The notes under the pieces were generated by a model. It made no database searches. It was not told where the DNA came from and was given only the letters and a program-made list of their open reading frames with translations. Below, piece by piece: positions 49,297-59,213 of a stretch of 64,000 nt of DNA (its first letter is position 1; every line of letters starts with the position of its first letter). The DNA is from Lentzea sp. NBRC 105346. Its GTDB lineage: Bacteria > Actinomycetota > Actinomycetes > Mycobacteriales > Pseudonocardiaceae. The DNA lies in contig NZ_BSTQ01000005.1 of assembly GCF_030269605.1 (NCBI RefSeq), positions 28,192 through 92,191 on the forward strand, written 5' to 3'. The translations under genes were made by a program, and so were the position numbers.

Positions 49297-51924
49297 TCAG
49301 TTCAGCACATCGGAGAGAAATCGTCGCCCACGAATTCCGAGTTTTCGGTAGGCGCGGGTGAGGTGCAGTTCCACGGCACGCGGGGTGACGAACAGCTCCT
49401 CTGCGATCTGCCGGTTGGTGAGACCCAGCATCGCGCGCCGCACGATGTGCTCCTCTTGCGCGGTGAGCGCCTTCGGGTCGGCGTTGACCGTCCGCGACGG
49501 CCGGCCGCCCGAGGCCCTCAGCTCCCGCGCCGCGATGCCCATCAACGGCACCGCGCCGCACCGCTTCGCCAGGTCATGGCCCTGTCGCAGGGCCGCCTGT
49601 GCCTCCGCCACGCGATCACACCCGCGCAGCGCCGCACCCCAGTCCACCAACGCGCGCGCCAGCTCCAGCCGCGCGGACGTGGCGCGCAACGTCGCGACCG
49701 CCTCGCCGAGCACCGTCACGGACGACGTGACGAGCCCGCAGGCCCGTTGCGCCACACCGATCGGCACGGGTTTGCCCCACTCCCGCGCGAGCCGCAGTTC
49801 CTCCGCGGCCAGCTGGCGGGCGCGGTGGACGTCCCCGAGCGCGAAGTACGCGAGCGCGGCGTGCGAACGCCACGGGTGGATCGCCGGACTGCGCGCGCCG
49901 CCGCGTTCCATCCGCCGGCCGCACTCCAGGTGGTCGCGCAGCGCGCCCTCGACGTCGCCGAGCGCGGACCGCAGCCGGCCCCGCTGGTGCAGCACGGCAT
50001 AGAAGTGCGCGTACTCGGGCAGGTCCGCCTCGAGGTCCATCTCCTTCAACAGGTTCAGCGCCGCCCGCGCGTTGCCCGCGTCGACCCGCGTGCCCACCAG
50101 ACCCGACACCGTGATGACGACGTTGCCGTCCTTGTTGACGCCCAACGTGTCCAGCAGCGCCAGCGAGGCGAGGCCACAGATCTCCGCGTCCCGCAGGTCG
50201 CCGAGCCGGCGCGCCACGTGACACCGCAGGCCCTGCACCAGCGCGGTGCACATCGTGAGGTCGTTCTCCTCGGCGGTCCGCAGCACCTCGGCGCACTTCT
50301 CGTCGGCGAGCTCGTACTCGCCCAGGCCGAGCAGCGCGACGACGAGATGCGCGAACGACCACTGGTCGATCAGGTCCCGGCCGATCCGCACCGGCAACGC
50401 CGACCGCACGCGGCGATGTGTCTCCCGCGCGTTGGTGCCGACCATCGAACCTCGGTAGGCGAGCAGCAGGTTGAGGAACCGGTCGTTCTGCACGGACGTC
50501 ATCCGGGCGTCCGACAGCCGGGCCACGCGAGCCTCGACGTCAGCCGATTGGAACGACTCCTCCAACGCCAGCGCAAGCGCGTACATGTCCAGCCGCTGCG
50601 CCAGATCTGGATCCATTGTGGACACACGCGAGGTCGCGGTCTCCAATGTGGCGATGGCATCCGGGTAAAGCCTCCGGCTCGCCAGCTCCCACGCGAGCAG
50701 CAACGCCATGCGCCCTTCGGCGGAGGCGTCCATGTGCTGCCCGGCCGCCTTCGTCAGCGACGCGCGCGCCGCCTCCGGGTCCACGTGGGACTGCGCCTCG
50801 CCCAGCTCGATCAGCACCTCGGCGCGCACGTCGTCGGGCAACGGCTCGCGCAGCAGCCGATGCAGGTACTTGATCGCCTTCTCCGGGGTGGCCCGCCGCG
50901 CCGCGTCGAGCAGCGTCTCGCGGACCCAGTCCGTGCCATTTTGGGGACCGATCACCGATGCGCCGAGCAACTGGTCCGCGACCCGTGCGACCGGCGCCTG
51001 GTCCCGGTGGCAGAACAACGCAGCCCTGGTGTGGATCTCCGAACGGTCCAGCTCGGTCATCGCGGTCAGCAACGAGGTCCCGATCATCGGCACGTCGGCG
51101 AACCCCATGCCTGCGAGCGTGCGCGCGGCGGCGACGGCCGACTGCGGGTCGAGTCCGGCGCCGGCCGCCGCGAGGGGCAGGTCCTCGCCGCCGAGCACCG
51201 CACGGGCCAGCGCCAGCGCCACCACCGGCTCGCCGTGTTCCCGCATGCGCGCGACCAGGTCGGCGGCGCGTTCCGCGGGGTCGCGGCGGCACAGGGCCAG
51301 CAGGTACGGGTTGCCGCCCGTGGCGATGCGCCAGCCGGTGATCAGCTCGTCGGTGGCGCTGGAACGGAAGTCCGCGCGGATCATGCGGGCACACGCGTCC
51401 TGACCGAGCCCAAGGAGCCGGATCCGCCGTGCGTCACCGACGATCTCGCGCAGCAACACGGGATCGACGCCATCGGTGGCCAGGCCGCGCGTCACGGCGA
51501 GCAACACGGGCAGCTCACCGAGTCGTCTTCGCAGGTATGCCAGGAACTGCAGGGACGGCCGGTCCGCGTGCTCCAGGTCGTCGACCGCGAGCAGCACGGG
51601 TCCCCGCGCGGCCAGGCCCTGCACGGTCCGGTGCAGCCGGTGCAGCGCGGCCTGGTCGGAGAGCTCGAGGATGCCGTCGGCCTCGGCGTCGAACAGCTGG
51701 CTGGCCGCCCCGAACCGGAACTCCGTCTCCGACGCCGAGCATTGCGCGTGGAACGTCCGGAAGCCGTGTTCCTTGGCGAGCCTGAGAACCTGCGCGAGCA
51801 CCGCGGTCTTGCCCATCCCGACGCGCCCCTCGACCGACACGACCGCGGGCACCTCGGCCAGCGCCGCCCGCACCGCGGCCAGCTCCGCTTTGCGGTCGAG
51901 GGAAACAGGATTCGCAACCGCCAC
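49297..51924 (-). CDS. Large LuxR-family ATP-binding regulator (LAL type)
   Basis: 875 residues. The N-terminal ATPase has Walker A VEGRVGMGKTAVLAQ and Walker B LLAVDDLEHADRP; the middle is a helical TPR-like region; the C-terminal LuxR HTH (LTAQEEHIVRRAMLGLTNRQ, then FVTPRAVELHLTRAYRKLGI) binds DNA. LAL regulators activate secondary-metabolite and catabolic operons. GTG 51924 has GGGAGGG 8 nt upstream. It lies 63 nt downstream of the P450 gene on the same strand, so it may be co-transcribed with it and may regulate it. Confidence 0.93.
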   Translation of the reverse strand: MAVANPVSLDRKAELAAVRAALAEVPAVVSVEGRVGMGKTAVLAQVLRLAKEHGFRTFHAQCSASETEFRFGAASQLFDAEADGILELSDQAALHRLHRTVQGLAARGPVLLAVDDLEHADRPSLQFLAYLRRRLGELPVLLAVTRGLATDGVDPVLLREIVGDARRIRLLGLGQDACARMIRADFRSSATDELITGWRIATGGNPYLLALCRRDPAERAADLVARMREHGEPVVALALARAVLGGEDLPLAAAGAGLDPQSAVAAARTLAGMGFADVPMIGTSLLTAMTELDRSEIHTRAALFCHRDQAPVARVADQLLGASVIGPQNGTDWVRETLLDAARRATPEKAIKYLHRLLREPLPDDVRAEVLIELGEAQSHVDPEAARASLTKAAGQHMDASAEGRMALLLAWELASRRLYPDAIATLETATSRVSTMDPDLAQRLDMYALALALEESFQSADVEARVARLSDARMTSVQNDRFLNLLLAYRGSMVGTNARETHRRVRSALPVRIGRDLIDQWSFAHLVVALLGLGEYELADEKCAEVLRTAEENDLTMCTALVQGLRCHVARRLGDLRDAEICGLASLALLDTLGVNKDGNVVITVSGLVGTRVDAGNARAALNLLKEMDLEADLPEYAHFYAVLHQRGRLRSALGDVEGALRDHLECGRRMERGGARSPAIHPWRSHAALAYFALGDVHRARQLAAEELRLAREWGKPVPIGVAQRACGLVTSSVTVLGEAVATLRATSARLELARALVDWGAALRGCDRVAEAQAALRQGHDLAKRCGAVPLMGIAARELRASGGRPSRTVNADPKALTAQEEHIVRRAMLGLTNRQIAEELFVTPRAVELHLTRAYRKLGIRGRRFLSDVLN

Positions 51925-51987
51925 TCGCGCGCCCTCCCGAGCATTGACCCGGCGAACACCGCGGCGTTGCGTTCGACTGGCTCTGGG

Positions 51988-53298
51988 TTAGGCCAGCTGG
52001 CGCAACAGTATCGAAGCGGGCTCGACCGTGGAAAGGGCTTTCCGCGACCGGTATCCCACCCGGCACGGAGAGGCCGGCCACTTCGTCTTCATACCCCGCA
52101 CCGGCCGGGGTGTGCCGTCGAGCAGTTCGAGGTCGAAATGGGACAACAGCCGGGAGATGACGATCCTCATTTCCAGGTGCGCGAAGTGCACGCCGGTGCA
52201 TCGGTGCAGGCCACCGCCGAACCCGATCAGCTTGGCCCGTTCCCGCCTGCCCGCCTCGAACCGGTCCGGCCAGTAGTCGTCCGGCCGCTCGTGCTCCTCG
52301 GGCAACCGATGTGAGACGCAGGGCGCGGAGAAGACGAGCGTCCCATTTGGAACGGTGAACCCGTCCATCTCGAAGTCCTCGACCGCCTGACGCGCCTGGA
52401 TGTACGCGACCGGGTGCAGCCGTTCGGTCTCGTGCAGGCAGCGGTCGAGGTGCTTGGTGTCCTCCCGCGCCCGGCGGAGATCGTCCGGGCTGCCGAGCAG
52501 GTCGGCGACGGCCCACGCGATGTGCCCCGTCGTCGTCTCGTGCCCGGCCCACGTGAGCAGCAGCACCAGGTTCACCAGCACGAGATCCGGTACGCGGGCA
52601 CCGTTCTCATACCGCGCCTCGGCGAGCGTCTGCAGGAAGTCAGCCGGCCGCACCGGGTTGCGGCGCCGGTCGCGGAGCATGTCGCCGATGGCGCGGCGCA
52701 ACCGGTCGCGCGACCGGCGGCTGCGGATCAGCCGCGGCAACGGCAGCCAGTCCGGCAGGAAGAATCCCATGCCGCCGGAGAACCGCCGGAACTCCGCGAA
52801 GAAGTCGCGGTCCATTCTGGACGCGAAGTCGGGTCCGAGGAAGCAGCGCGCGGCGATGCGCAGCACCAACGGTCCGAGCTCGTCGACGAGGTTGAACTCC
52901 CCCTGGTCACCGAGCTGTGCGATGAACTTCGCGGTCTCGCACTCGATCGCCGCGACGTAGCCGTCGAGCTGCGCGCCCTGGAACCGCGACAGGACGATGC
53001 CCCGCTGGCGCCGGTACTCCTCGGGGTCGGCGAAGACGTAGAACTCGGGCGCGAACATCCGGTCGAAGAACGGATAGGCGACCCGGATCGACAGCCTCTT
53101 GTCCGTCTCGCCGTAGAAGAACCGGTTGCGCTCCTGACCGAGCAGCACGACGGCCCGACGTCCGGGCAGGTCCAGCGAGAACAGCCCGCCGTGCTCGGCG
53201 TGACCGCGCCGGATCAGGCGTTCGGGCGCGGCGAAGAACTCGGCGAGATGGCCGATCACCGGCTTGGCGCCGGAGACCATCGGTGGCGTGTGCGACAT
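51988..53298 (-). CDS. Cytochrome P450, CYP51-like group
   Basis: 436 residues, soluble. The I-helix oxygen motif is LTWAGHETTTGHIAWAV, the ExxR motif CLHETERLHP, and the heme Cys region FGGGLHRCTGVHFAHLEMRI. Early PVIGHLAEFFAAPERLIRRG and SRFQGAQLDGYVAAIECE resemble the CYP51/CYP3A-type group more than most actinobacterial P450s. ATG 53298 lies 9 nt after TACGGT, with no Shine-Dalgarno. No ferredoxin gene is adjacent. Substrate unknown. Confidence 0.92.
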   Translation of the reverse strand: MSHTPPMVSGAKPVIGHLAEFFAAPERLIRRGHAEHGGLFSLDLPGRRAVVLLGQERNRFFYGETDKRLSIRVAYPFFDRMFAPEFYVFADPEEYRRQRGIVLSRFQGAQLDGYVAAIECETAKFIAQLGDQGEFNLVDELGPLVLRIAARCFLGPDFASRMDRDFFAEFRRFSGGMGFFLPDWLPLPRLIRSRRSRDRLRRAIGDMLRDRRRNPVRPADFLQTLAEARYENGARVPDLVLVNLVLLLTWAGHETTTGHIAWAVADLLGSPDDLRRAREDTKHLDRCLHETERLHPVAYIQARQAVEDFEMDGFTVPNGTLVFSAPCVSHRLPEEHERPDDYWPDRFEAGRRERAKLIGFGGGLHRCTGVHFAHLEMRIVISRLLSHFDLELLDGTPRPVRGMKTKWPASPCRVGYRSRKALSTVEPASILLRQLA

Positions 53299-53372
53299 AG
53301 GGTGCGCACCGTACAAGCCAGTTGGGACGCACACCCGTCATCTGTCTCAATTGGACAGTCGCGTGTGGACTG

Positions 53373-53684
53373 CTACTTGCAGGTGCTGTCCGACGTGAGC
53401 GCCACGAACTGCGAGCTGACCCACCGCCGGTCGCTCAGCATCCGGTACCCGTTCTCGACGCGCCCCTCGGCGTTGGCCACCGCGTCGCGCTGCATCGTCG
53501 ACACGATGGGCTGCATGTCGCCCGGACCGCTGCGCACGTTCAGGATGTCGGCGGTCACCGTGATCTTGCAGATCTGCGGACCGTTCGTGTCCTGCATCGG
53601 CTTGCCGCCGTTGACCAGGTACATGACCCCGGCCACGCCGAGGACCCCGATCACGATCATGCCCCTGACTGGGATGCCCAACAT
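53373..53684 (-). CDS. Membrane-anchored SH3-like domain protein
   Basis: 103 residues. One N-terminal membrane helix (VRGMIVIGVLGVAGVMYLVN) precedes an SH3_3-type core (KITVTADILNVRSGPGDMQP, then RWVSSQFVAL) and two cysteines (ICKIT, STCK) likely forming a disulfide. Bacterial SH3 domains often bind peptidoglycan. ATG 53684 has AGGAGG 6 nt upstream. It lies between the NACHT and P450 genes; no functional link is evident. Confidence 0.78.
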   Translation of the reverse strand: MLGIPVRGMIVIGVLGVAGVMYLVNGGKPMQDTNGPQICKITVTADILNVRSGPGDMQPIVSTMQRDAVANAEGRVENGYRMLSDRRWVSSQFVALTSDSTCK

Positions 53685-53798
53685 TGGCCGCCTCCTGCGT
53701 CGCACCCGCCCTGCGCTGCAGATATAGCGCCTATTCGGCGTGATCGGCGGCGGCGTCGCCCGAACCACCCAGCAATCGCACCGAACGGGTGAAGGGCT

Positions 53799-56645
53799 TC
53801 AGCCCGCGATTACGGAGGTGCGAGCGCGGGCGGCGCTCTCGTCGAGCTCGAGGAGCCCGCGCAGCGGGTTGCGGGCCGCCCGCTCCCGCCGGGTGCCGTG
53901 CACCATCAGGCAGGTGATCAGGACGGCGACGACCGCCAGCGCGCCCAGGAACAGCCACCCGCCCGTGACGTACGCGAGGCCTGCGACCGCGGGTATCCAC
54001 AGCGACAGCAGGATCCACACCACCGCATTGGCGAAGGCCGTCCAGTCGTCCCAGGTCACTCCGCGGCGGAACTCGTCAAAGGTCGCCAAGGCCACCATGA
54101 AGACGTCGACCGGACCGACATCGGAGAAGGAGATCGCGATGAGAACGGCCCCGGTGATCACCACGTAGCCGGCCCATCCCCAGATGAGCCAACTCGGTGC
54201 GGTCTTCGCGATCGCCGTCCACACCACCAGGCCACAGAACCCCGCCACGAGCGCCTGACACAGCACGTTGACGGGACTGCGGTTCAGCCGGAACGAGTCG
54301 TCCTCACTGCGGACCTCGACCCAGTCCCGCTCGCGTACCCCGACGTCGTTCCGGTGCAGGTTCGCGACGAGATGGGCGCGCAGCCGGGGGGCCATCCAGC
54401 GGAGGAGATGACGATGCGTGCTGCTTCCGGTCGCCTCTTTGACCCACTCGGACAGCGCGAGGTCGACGTGCTCGGGCAGTTCCCGGTTGGCCGACACGCG
54501 CTGCAACTTGTCGAAACCCTTGATCCAGTCGATGACCACGGCGGGCAGGCTCAGACTTCGCCCCACGTGCATCGCGCACAGCGGAACGCTGATCCGCGGA
54601 TCGATGTACTGCGGAGCCCACTGGTAGGGGTGCTCCACTGTTCCCGCCACCAGATGGGCAATCCGGCCCATCGTGCGGGTGATGTCCGCGGACTCGTCGT
54701 CGAACGGAGCCCATACCCAGTCACTGCGCGGCCAGCCGTCGCGTGGCTGTGCGTCGCGCAGGGCCAGCTCGATGTCCGGGCTGGAGACCAGCTCCGCCAG
54801 GTACCAGGCCGCGCGTGCGGCGATCGGGTCATCGCTCCAGATGAGCTCGCTCAACGCGAGCGCTGCCGCCGGTGTGCCGATTCGGTGGAGCGCCGATGGC
54901 GCCGCCATGTCACGGACACCGCGCAAGGCCACGACGGCGAGGTCGCCCATGGCGATCAGCTCGTCGAACGCACCGAGCTGGAACAGCACGCCGGCCGCCT
55001 GGGGAAGCTTCGTGGCGGCCAGTGCCTGCTTCGCCGCCAGCCCACGGTCTCCGCCCTCCGAGGCCGCGTTCACCAGGTAGTTGTAGATCCGGCGGCCGCG
55101 CACCCGTGGATCCGCCGCGACCGCGCCGAATGCCTTGATGACCGCGGGATGCAGGTCGCCGAGCCGCTCCTGGAAGTGCCGGGTGATGCGGTCGGCGAGC
55201 GCGTCGTCGATCAGCTGCGCGTCGGCGAGGCACTCGAAGGCGAGCACGTCGTCGAGCTCGAACACCTCCCGGACGACCGGCGCGCAGTCGGTGCTCACCG
55301 AGCCGCACCACAGCTTCACGGTCTCCCGCCAGTCGTCCGGCGCCCACCGGTACCGCTCGAGCAGCCCGGCCGGATCGTCCTTCAACGCCTCGGCGGCGAG
55401 GAACTCCTGCAAACTGAGGTGCGCGAACTGGTAGCGCTCGCCACCGTCCACCGCGATCAGCAGGCCGCTGCGCGTGACGATCTCGTCGAGCACCGCGCCG
55501 ACCTGGTCGCTCGCGAGGTTGAGCCGGGGCAGCAGGTCGCCGATCTCCTGGACAACGCGTTCGTAGGACAACGTGCGGCGGTCCGCGTCGTGCACCGGGA
55601 TGTCCTGCGCCACCAGGGCGAGTCGCTTGAGCACAGCCTTCTTCGCGGGACCGGGGAAGCGGTTCGCGGTGTGCTTGAGCTTGCTCAGCAGCTCCTGCGT
55701 CGCCTCCTGGTAGAACTCGGCGCGGGAGTGCGGCAGCGTCTGCCCGTTGCCGTACAGGTAGGCGATCATGGTGAGCAGCAACGGGTTCCGGGCAAGCTGC
55801 ATGATCCTCGGGTTGTCCCGCAACGCGGTCATCACCTGCTCGACCGAGTCGAGTCCCGGCCACTGCCGCAGGAAGCGCCGGACGAGCCGTTCGTCGAACT
55901 CCAGCACGTGGAACGTCGCGGTGATGTCCGGCGCGAGCTGGCGGTGGTAGATCGCGGTGCGGCACGTCACGACGATCTGGCACGCGGGATAGGCCTGGGC
56001 GAAGTCGCGCAGCCGTTCCGCGACCCGGTCGCGGTCGGCGGCGTTGACCTCGTCCAGACCGTCGAACAGCAGCGCCAGCCCGCCCATGCGCAGCGCGCGG
56101 TCGACGAACCGGTGCGCCTTGGGGAAGCCGCCGCGTTCGAACTGCTCGACGACCAGCTGCTCGAGCGAGCTGGTGTTGCCGTTGCAGCGGTGCAACTCCA
56201 GCAGCACCGGCACGCGGCCCCGGCCGTTGCCCTGCGCCCACGTGAGCATGGAATGCCGCAGCAGCATGGATTTCCCCGCGCCCGGCGGACCGAGGACGAC
56301 CACGTGCTCGGTGTCGCGGATCTGCTGGTAGGCGTCGTCGGCGCCGCTGACGCCGACCGCCTGCAGCGGCACGTAGATCGTGCTGACGTCGAGGCCGAAG
56401 TCGGCGGTGAACAGCACGGGCAGCTTGGCGGACGTCAGCGCCACCTGCTCGCGGTACGCGCGCAACGCGTGCCGGCGCATGATCCGGGTGCCCGCGAGTG
56501 CCGCGCCGATCCGTTTGACCAGCTTCTCGACCAACGCGGGCAGCCACTTCTTCGCGCCCTCCCACAGCAGGAGCAGCAGCACGACACCGACGACCGCCCA
56601 GCCCCAGCCGATGTCCGCGATCCGGTTGAGCTGATCGAGGTTCAC
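53799..56645 (-). CDS. Membrane-anchored NACHT NTPase
   Basis: About 948 residues. One N-terminal membrane helix (WGWAVVGVVLLLLLWEGAKK) is followed near 130 by the NACHT domain: Walker A VVVLGPPGAGKSMLLRHSM, Walker B LALLFDGLDEVNAADRD, sensor TCRTAIY and NPLLLTMIAYLYG. A helical-repeat sensor-like region spans about 430-750. The C-terminus has about four membrane helices and a basic tail. STAND NTPases of this kind act in stress signalling or antiphage defence. GTG 56645 is chosen because residues then match a normal N-terminus; GTGs at 56672 and 56699 are possible. No effector domain (TIR, nuclease, protease) is visible. Confidence 0.85.
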   Translation of the reverse strand: MNLDQLNRIADIGWGWAVVGVVLLLLLWEGAKKWLPALVEKLVKRIGAALAGTRIMRRHALRAYREQVALTSAKLPVLFTADFGLDVSTIYVPLQAVGVSGADDAYQQIRDTEHVVVLGPPGAGKSMLLRHSMLTWAQGNGRGRVPVLLELHRCNGNTSSLEQLVVEQFERGGFPKAHRFVDRALRMGGLALLFDGLDEVNAADRDRVAERLRDFAQAYPACQIVVTCRTAIYHRQLAPDITATFHVLEFDERLVRRFLRQWPGLDSVEQVMTALRDNPRIMQLARNPLLLTMIAYLYGNGQTLPHSRAEFYQEATQELLSKLKHTANRFPGPAKKAVLKRLALVAQDIPVHDADRRTLSYERVVQEIGDLLPRLNLASDQVGAVLDEIVTRSGLLIAVDGGERYQFAHLSLQEFLAAEALKDDPAGLLERYRWAPDDWRETVKLWCGSVSTDCAPVVREVFELDDVLAFECLADAQLIDDALADRITRHFQERLGDLHPAVIKAFGAVAADPRVRGRRIYNYLVNAASEGGDRGLAAKQALAATKLPQAAGVLFQLGAFDELIAMGDLAVVALRGVRDMAAPSALHRIGTPAAALALSELIWSDDPIAARAAWYLAELVSSPDIELALRDAQPRDGWPRSDWVWAPFDDESADITRTMGRIAHLVAGTVEHPYQWAPQYIDPRISVPLCAMHVGRSLSLPAVVIDWIKGFDKLQRVSANRELPEHVDLALSEWVKEATGSSTHRHLLRWMAPRLRAHLVANLHRNDVGVRERDWVEVRSEDDSFRLNRSPVNVLCQALVAGFCGLVVWTAIAKTAPSWLIWGWAGYVVITGAVLIAISFSDVGPVDVFMVALATFDEFRRGVTWDDWTAFANAVVWILLSLWIPAVAGLAYVTGGWLFLGALAVVAVLITCLMVHGTRRERAARNPLRGLLELDESAARARTSVIAG

Positions 56646-56711
56646 GCTGGTGTCTTCGACCCGCTCGCGCACCGTGCTACGGCACCCGGCGCATCTCACC
56701 CGAACAGCGCA

Positions 56712-56742
56712 AAGGGCCGCCCCGGCGTGCGGGGCGGCCCTT
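56712..56742 (-). terminator. Terminator after icd
   Basis: AAGGGCCGCCCC (56712-56723) pairs perfectly with GGGGCGGCCCTT (56731-56742); on the minus strand it is followed by T and GCGC. It ends the icd transcript. Confidence 0.9.
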
Positions 56743-56757
56743 CAACGAACCGTCAGA

Positions 56758-57981
56758 TCAGAAGGAAGCCATCTTCTTCTGCAGGTTCTCGTCCAGCGTG
56801 GCGAGGAAGTCCTCGGTGGTCTGCCACTCGGCGTCCGAGCCGACCAGCAGCGCGAGGTCCTTGGTCATCTTGCCGCTCTCGACGGTCTCGATGACGGTCT
56901 GCTCCAGCGCCTCGGCGAAGCGGATGACGTCCGGGGTGCCGTCCAGCTTGCCACGGTGCATGAGGCCGCGGGTCCACGCGAAGATCGAGGCGATCGGGTT
57001 CGTGGAGGTCGGCTTGCCCTGCTGGTGCTGGCGGTAGTGGCGCGTCACCGTGCCGTGCGCGGCCTCGGCCTCGACGGTCTTGCCGTCCGGGGTCATGAGG
57101 ACCGACGTCATCAGGCCGAGCGAGCCGAAGCCCTGCGCGACCGTGTCGGACTGCACGTCACCGTCGTAGTTCTTGCAGGCCCAGACGTAGCCGCCCTCCC
57201 ACTTCATGGCCGCGGCGACCATGTCGTCGATGAGGCGGTGCTCGTAGGTGAGGCCCTTGGCGTCGAACTCGGCCTTGAACTCCTCGTCGAACACCCTCTG
57301 GAAGATGTCCTTGAACTGGCCGTCGTAGGCCTTGAGGATCGTGTTCTTGGTCGACATGTAGACCGGGTAGCCGCGCTGCAGGCCGTAGGAGAACGAAGCC
57401 CGCGCGAAGTCCTCGATGGACTTGTTGTAGTTGTACATGCCCATCGCGACACCGCCCGTCTCCGGGTACTCGGTCACGACGTGCTCGATCGGCTCGGAGC
57501 CGTCGGCGGGCTGGAACGTGATCGTCAGCTTGCCGGCGCCGGGGACCTTGAAGTTGGTCGCCTTGTACTGGTCGCCGTGGGCGTGACGGCCGATGATGAT
57601 CGGCTTGGTCCAGCCGGGCACGAGCCGCGGGATGTTCGAGATGATGATCGGCTCGCGGAAGACGACACCGCCGAGGATGTTGCGGATCGTGCCGTTCGGC
57701 GAGACCCACATCTTCTTGAGGCCGAACTCCTCGACGCGCGCCTCGTCCGGGGTGATGGTGGCGCACTTGACGCCCACGCCGTGCTTCTTGATGGCGTTGG
57801 CGGCGTCGATGGTGACCTGGTCGTCGGTCGCGTCCCGGTGCTCGATGCCCAGGTCGTAGTACTCCAGAGTGACGTCCAGGTACGGGTGGATCAGCTTGTC
57901 CTTGATGAACTGCCAGATGATCCGGGTCATCTCGTCGCCGTCGAGCTCGACGACGGTGCCCTGAACCTTGATCTTGCCCAT
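56758..57981 (-). CDS. icd: NADP-dependent isocitrate dehydrogenase
   Basis: 407 residues, the homodimeric type also found in eukaryotes, not the larger monomeric type common in actinobacteria. Signature residues: [19 protein letters not shown], the phosphate/isocitrate loop [19 protein letters not shown], and [20 protein letters not shown] for NADP. It decarboxylates isocitrate to 2-oxoglutarate. Its stop is followed by a strong terminator. The 330-bp spacer upstream (57982-58311) holds no other gene I can see. Confidence 0.96.
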   Translation of the reverse strand: MGKIKVQGTVVELDGDEMTRIIWQFIKDKLIHPYLDVTLEYYDLGIEHRDATDDQVTIDAANAIKKHGVGVKCATITPDEARVEEFGLKKMWVSPNGTIRNILGGVVFREPIIISNIPRLVPGWTKPIIIGRHAHGDQYKATNFKVPGAGKLTITFQPADGSEPIEHVVTEYPETGGVAMGMYNYNKSIEDFARASFSYGLQRGYPVYMSTKNTILKAYDGQFKDIFQRVFDEEFKAEFDAKGLTYEHRLIDDMVAAAMKWEGGYVWACKNYDGDVQSDTVAQGFGSLGLMTSVLMTPDGKTVEAEAAHGTVTRHYRQHQQGKPTSTNPIASIFAWTRGLMHRGKLDGTPDVIRFAEALEQTVIETVESGKMTKDLALLVGSDAEWQTTEDFLATLDENLQKKMASF

Positions 57982-58311
57982 AACTGCGGGCGCTCCTCTC
58001 GCGACGATGCAAGCAAGACAAGCGTACTGGTAAACCGGCGGCGCCCGTCTGCGACCCTGCTCACCCTGTCACACGGCGGCGCGGTCCGTCCTCCGGCCGG
58101 AGGGATCCACTCGTCGCCGAGCAACACCGCCGCCAGTCTCGTCCGTTCAGGGCCGCGCCGCCTCTTGGCCCTGTCCGGGGCACGCGCTCAACGTCCAGCC
58201 CCTGGCCGGCCATCGACCGTTGAGCCGGGTCTGGGCGATATCCGTGAGAACTGTCGGTGCGCACGGCTACTGTGCGCTCGTTCAGGTGATCTTGCAGAGG
58301 GGGCGGCTGGG

Positions 58312-59118
58312 TTGTCGACCGGACCAACGCATGCGATGAGCGGACTGCTGGCGTGGTCGGCGGTGACCGCGCTGGCCGCGAACCACCCCATCGGCCAGCT
58401 GAACGTGCAGAGCTGGGCCGTCGGCGCGGTGCTGGCGACCGGCGCGGCGCTGCTGCCGGACCTCGACCACCCCGGTTCGACGATCTCCCGCACGTTCGGC
58501 GCGATCAGCCAGGGGTTCTCGGCCGGCATCAACGCGCTGAGCAGCGTCGTCTACCGCACCACGCGCCTGAAGAAGGACTCCAAGCGCGACGGCGGGCACC
58601 GCGGGCTGACCCACACGCTGATCTTCGCGGTGTTCGCGGCGGTGTTCACGACGACGGTCGTGCAGACCAGCCAGAAGTGGGCGCTGCCGGTGATGATGTT
58701 CCTGTTCGCCGGCCTCGCCGTGCGCGGGATCATGAACGACTGGTGCCCGCGTCAGGACGCGTTGTGGATCACGCTCGTGTCCGGCGGCATCACGTGGGCG
58801 ATGATCGCGTGGACCGCGCGGACGGACGCGAGCGCCGCGGCGTGCGGCATCGCGGTCGGCGTCGGGTGCGTCGCGCACTACGTCGGTGACGCGATCACCG
58901 AACAGGGCTGCCCGATGCTCTGGCCGATCCCGATCGCGGGCAAGACGTGGTTCCCGGTCGCGCCGCCGAAGATCCTGCGGATGAAGACCGGTGGCGTGGT
59001 CGAGATGGCGATCGTCGGCCCGATCGTGACGATCCTCGCGGTGTGGCTGGGCCTCGCGGCCCTGCAGAACACCGGTGTTCTGCCGTTCCTGAGGGGTTTC
59101 GACCTGCTTCCGCTTTAG
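58312..59118 (+). CDS. YdjM-like metal-dependent membrane hydrolase
   Basis: 268 residues with about five membrane helices. The family traits are the N-terminal GPTHAMSGLLAW, ALLPDLDHPGSTISR and GGHRGLTHTLIFAVF with its His pairs, and HYVGDAITEQGCPMLWPIP. The TTG at 58312 is preceded by GAGGGGG 8 nt upstream and preserves the conserved THAMSG; ATG 58336 would remove it. It is expected to sit in the membrane with the metal site facing the cytosol. Substrate unknown. Confidence 0.9.
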   Translation: MSTGPTHAMSGLLAWSAVTALAANHPIGQLNVQSWAVGAVLATGAALLPDLDHPGSTISRTFGAISQGFSAGINALSSVVYRTTRLKKDSKRDGGHRGLTHTLIFAVFAAVFTTTVVQTSQKWALPVMMFLFAGLAVRGIMNDWCPRQDALWITLVSGGITWAMIAWTARTDASAAACGIAVGVGCVAHYVGDAITEQGCPMLWPIPIAGKTWFPVAPPKILRMKTGGVVEMAIVGPIVTILAVWLGLAALQNTGVLPFLRGFDLLPL

Positions 59119-59213
59119 TCTGTTCGCTTTCCAGCCAATCGGCGGATACCTCCTCCTCACCCAATCGGACTAGCCTCCACGCGCCGCGATCAGTCCTTGC
59201 CGGGGAGGCCTCT

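Noticed and set aside
49363-56894. Plus-strand open frames of 983 and 998 codons
   Set aside because: Antisense to the LuxR regulator, P450 and NACHT genes, all with recognisable motifs.
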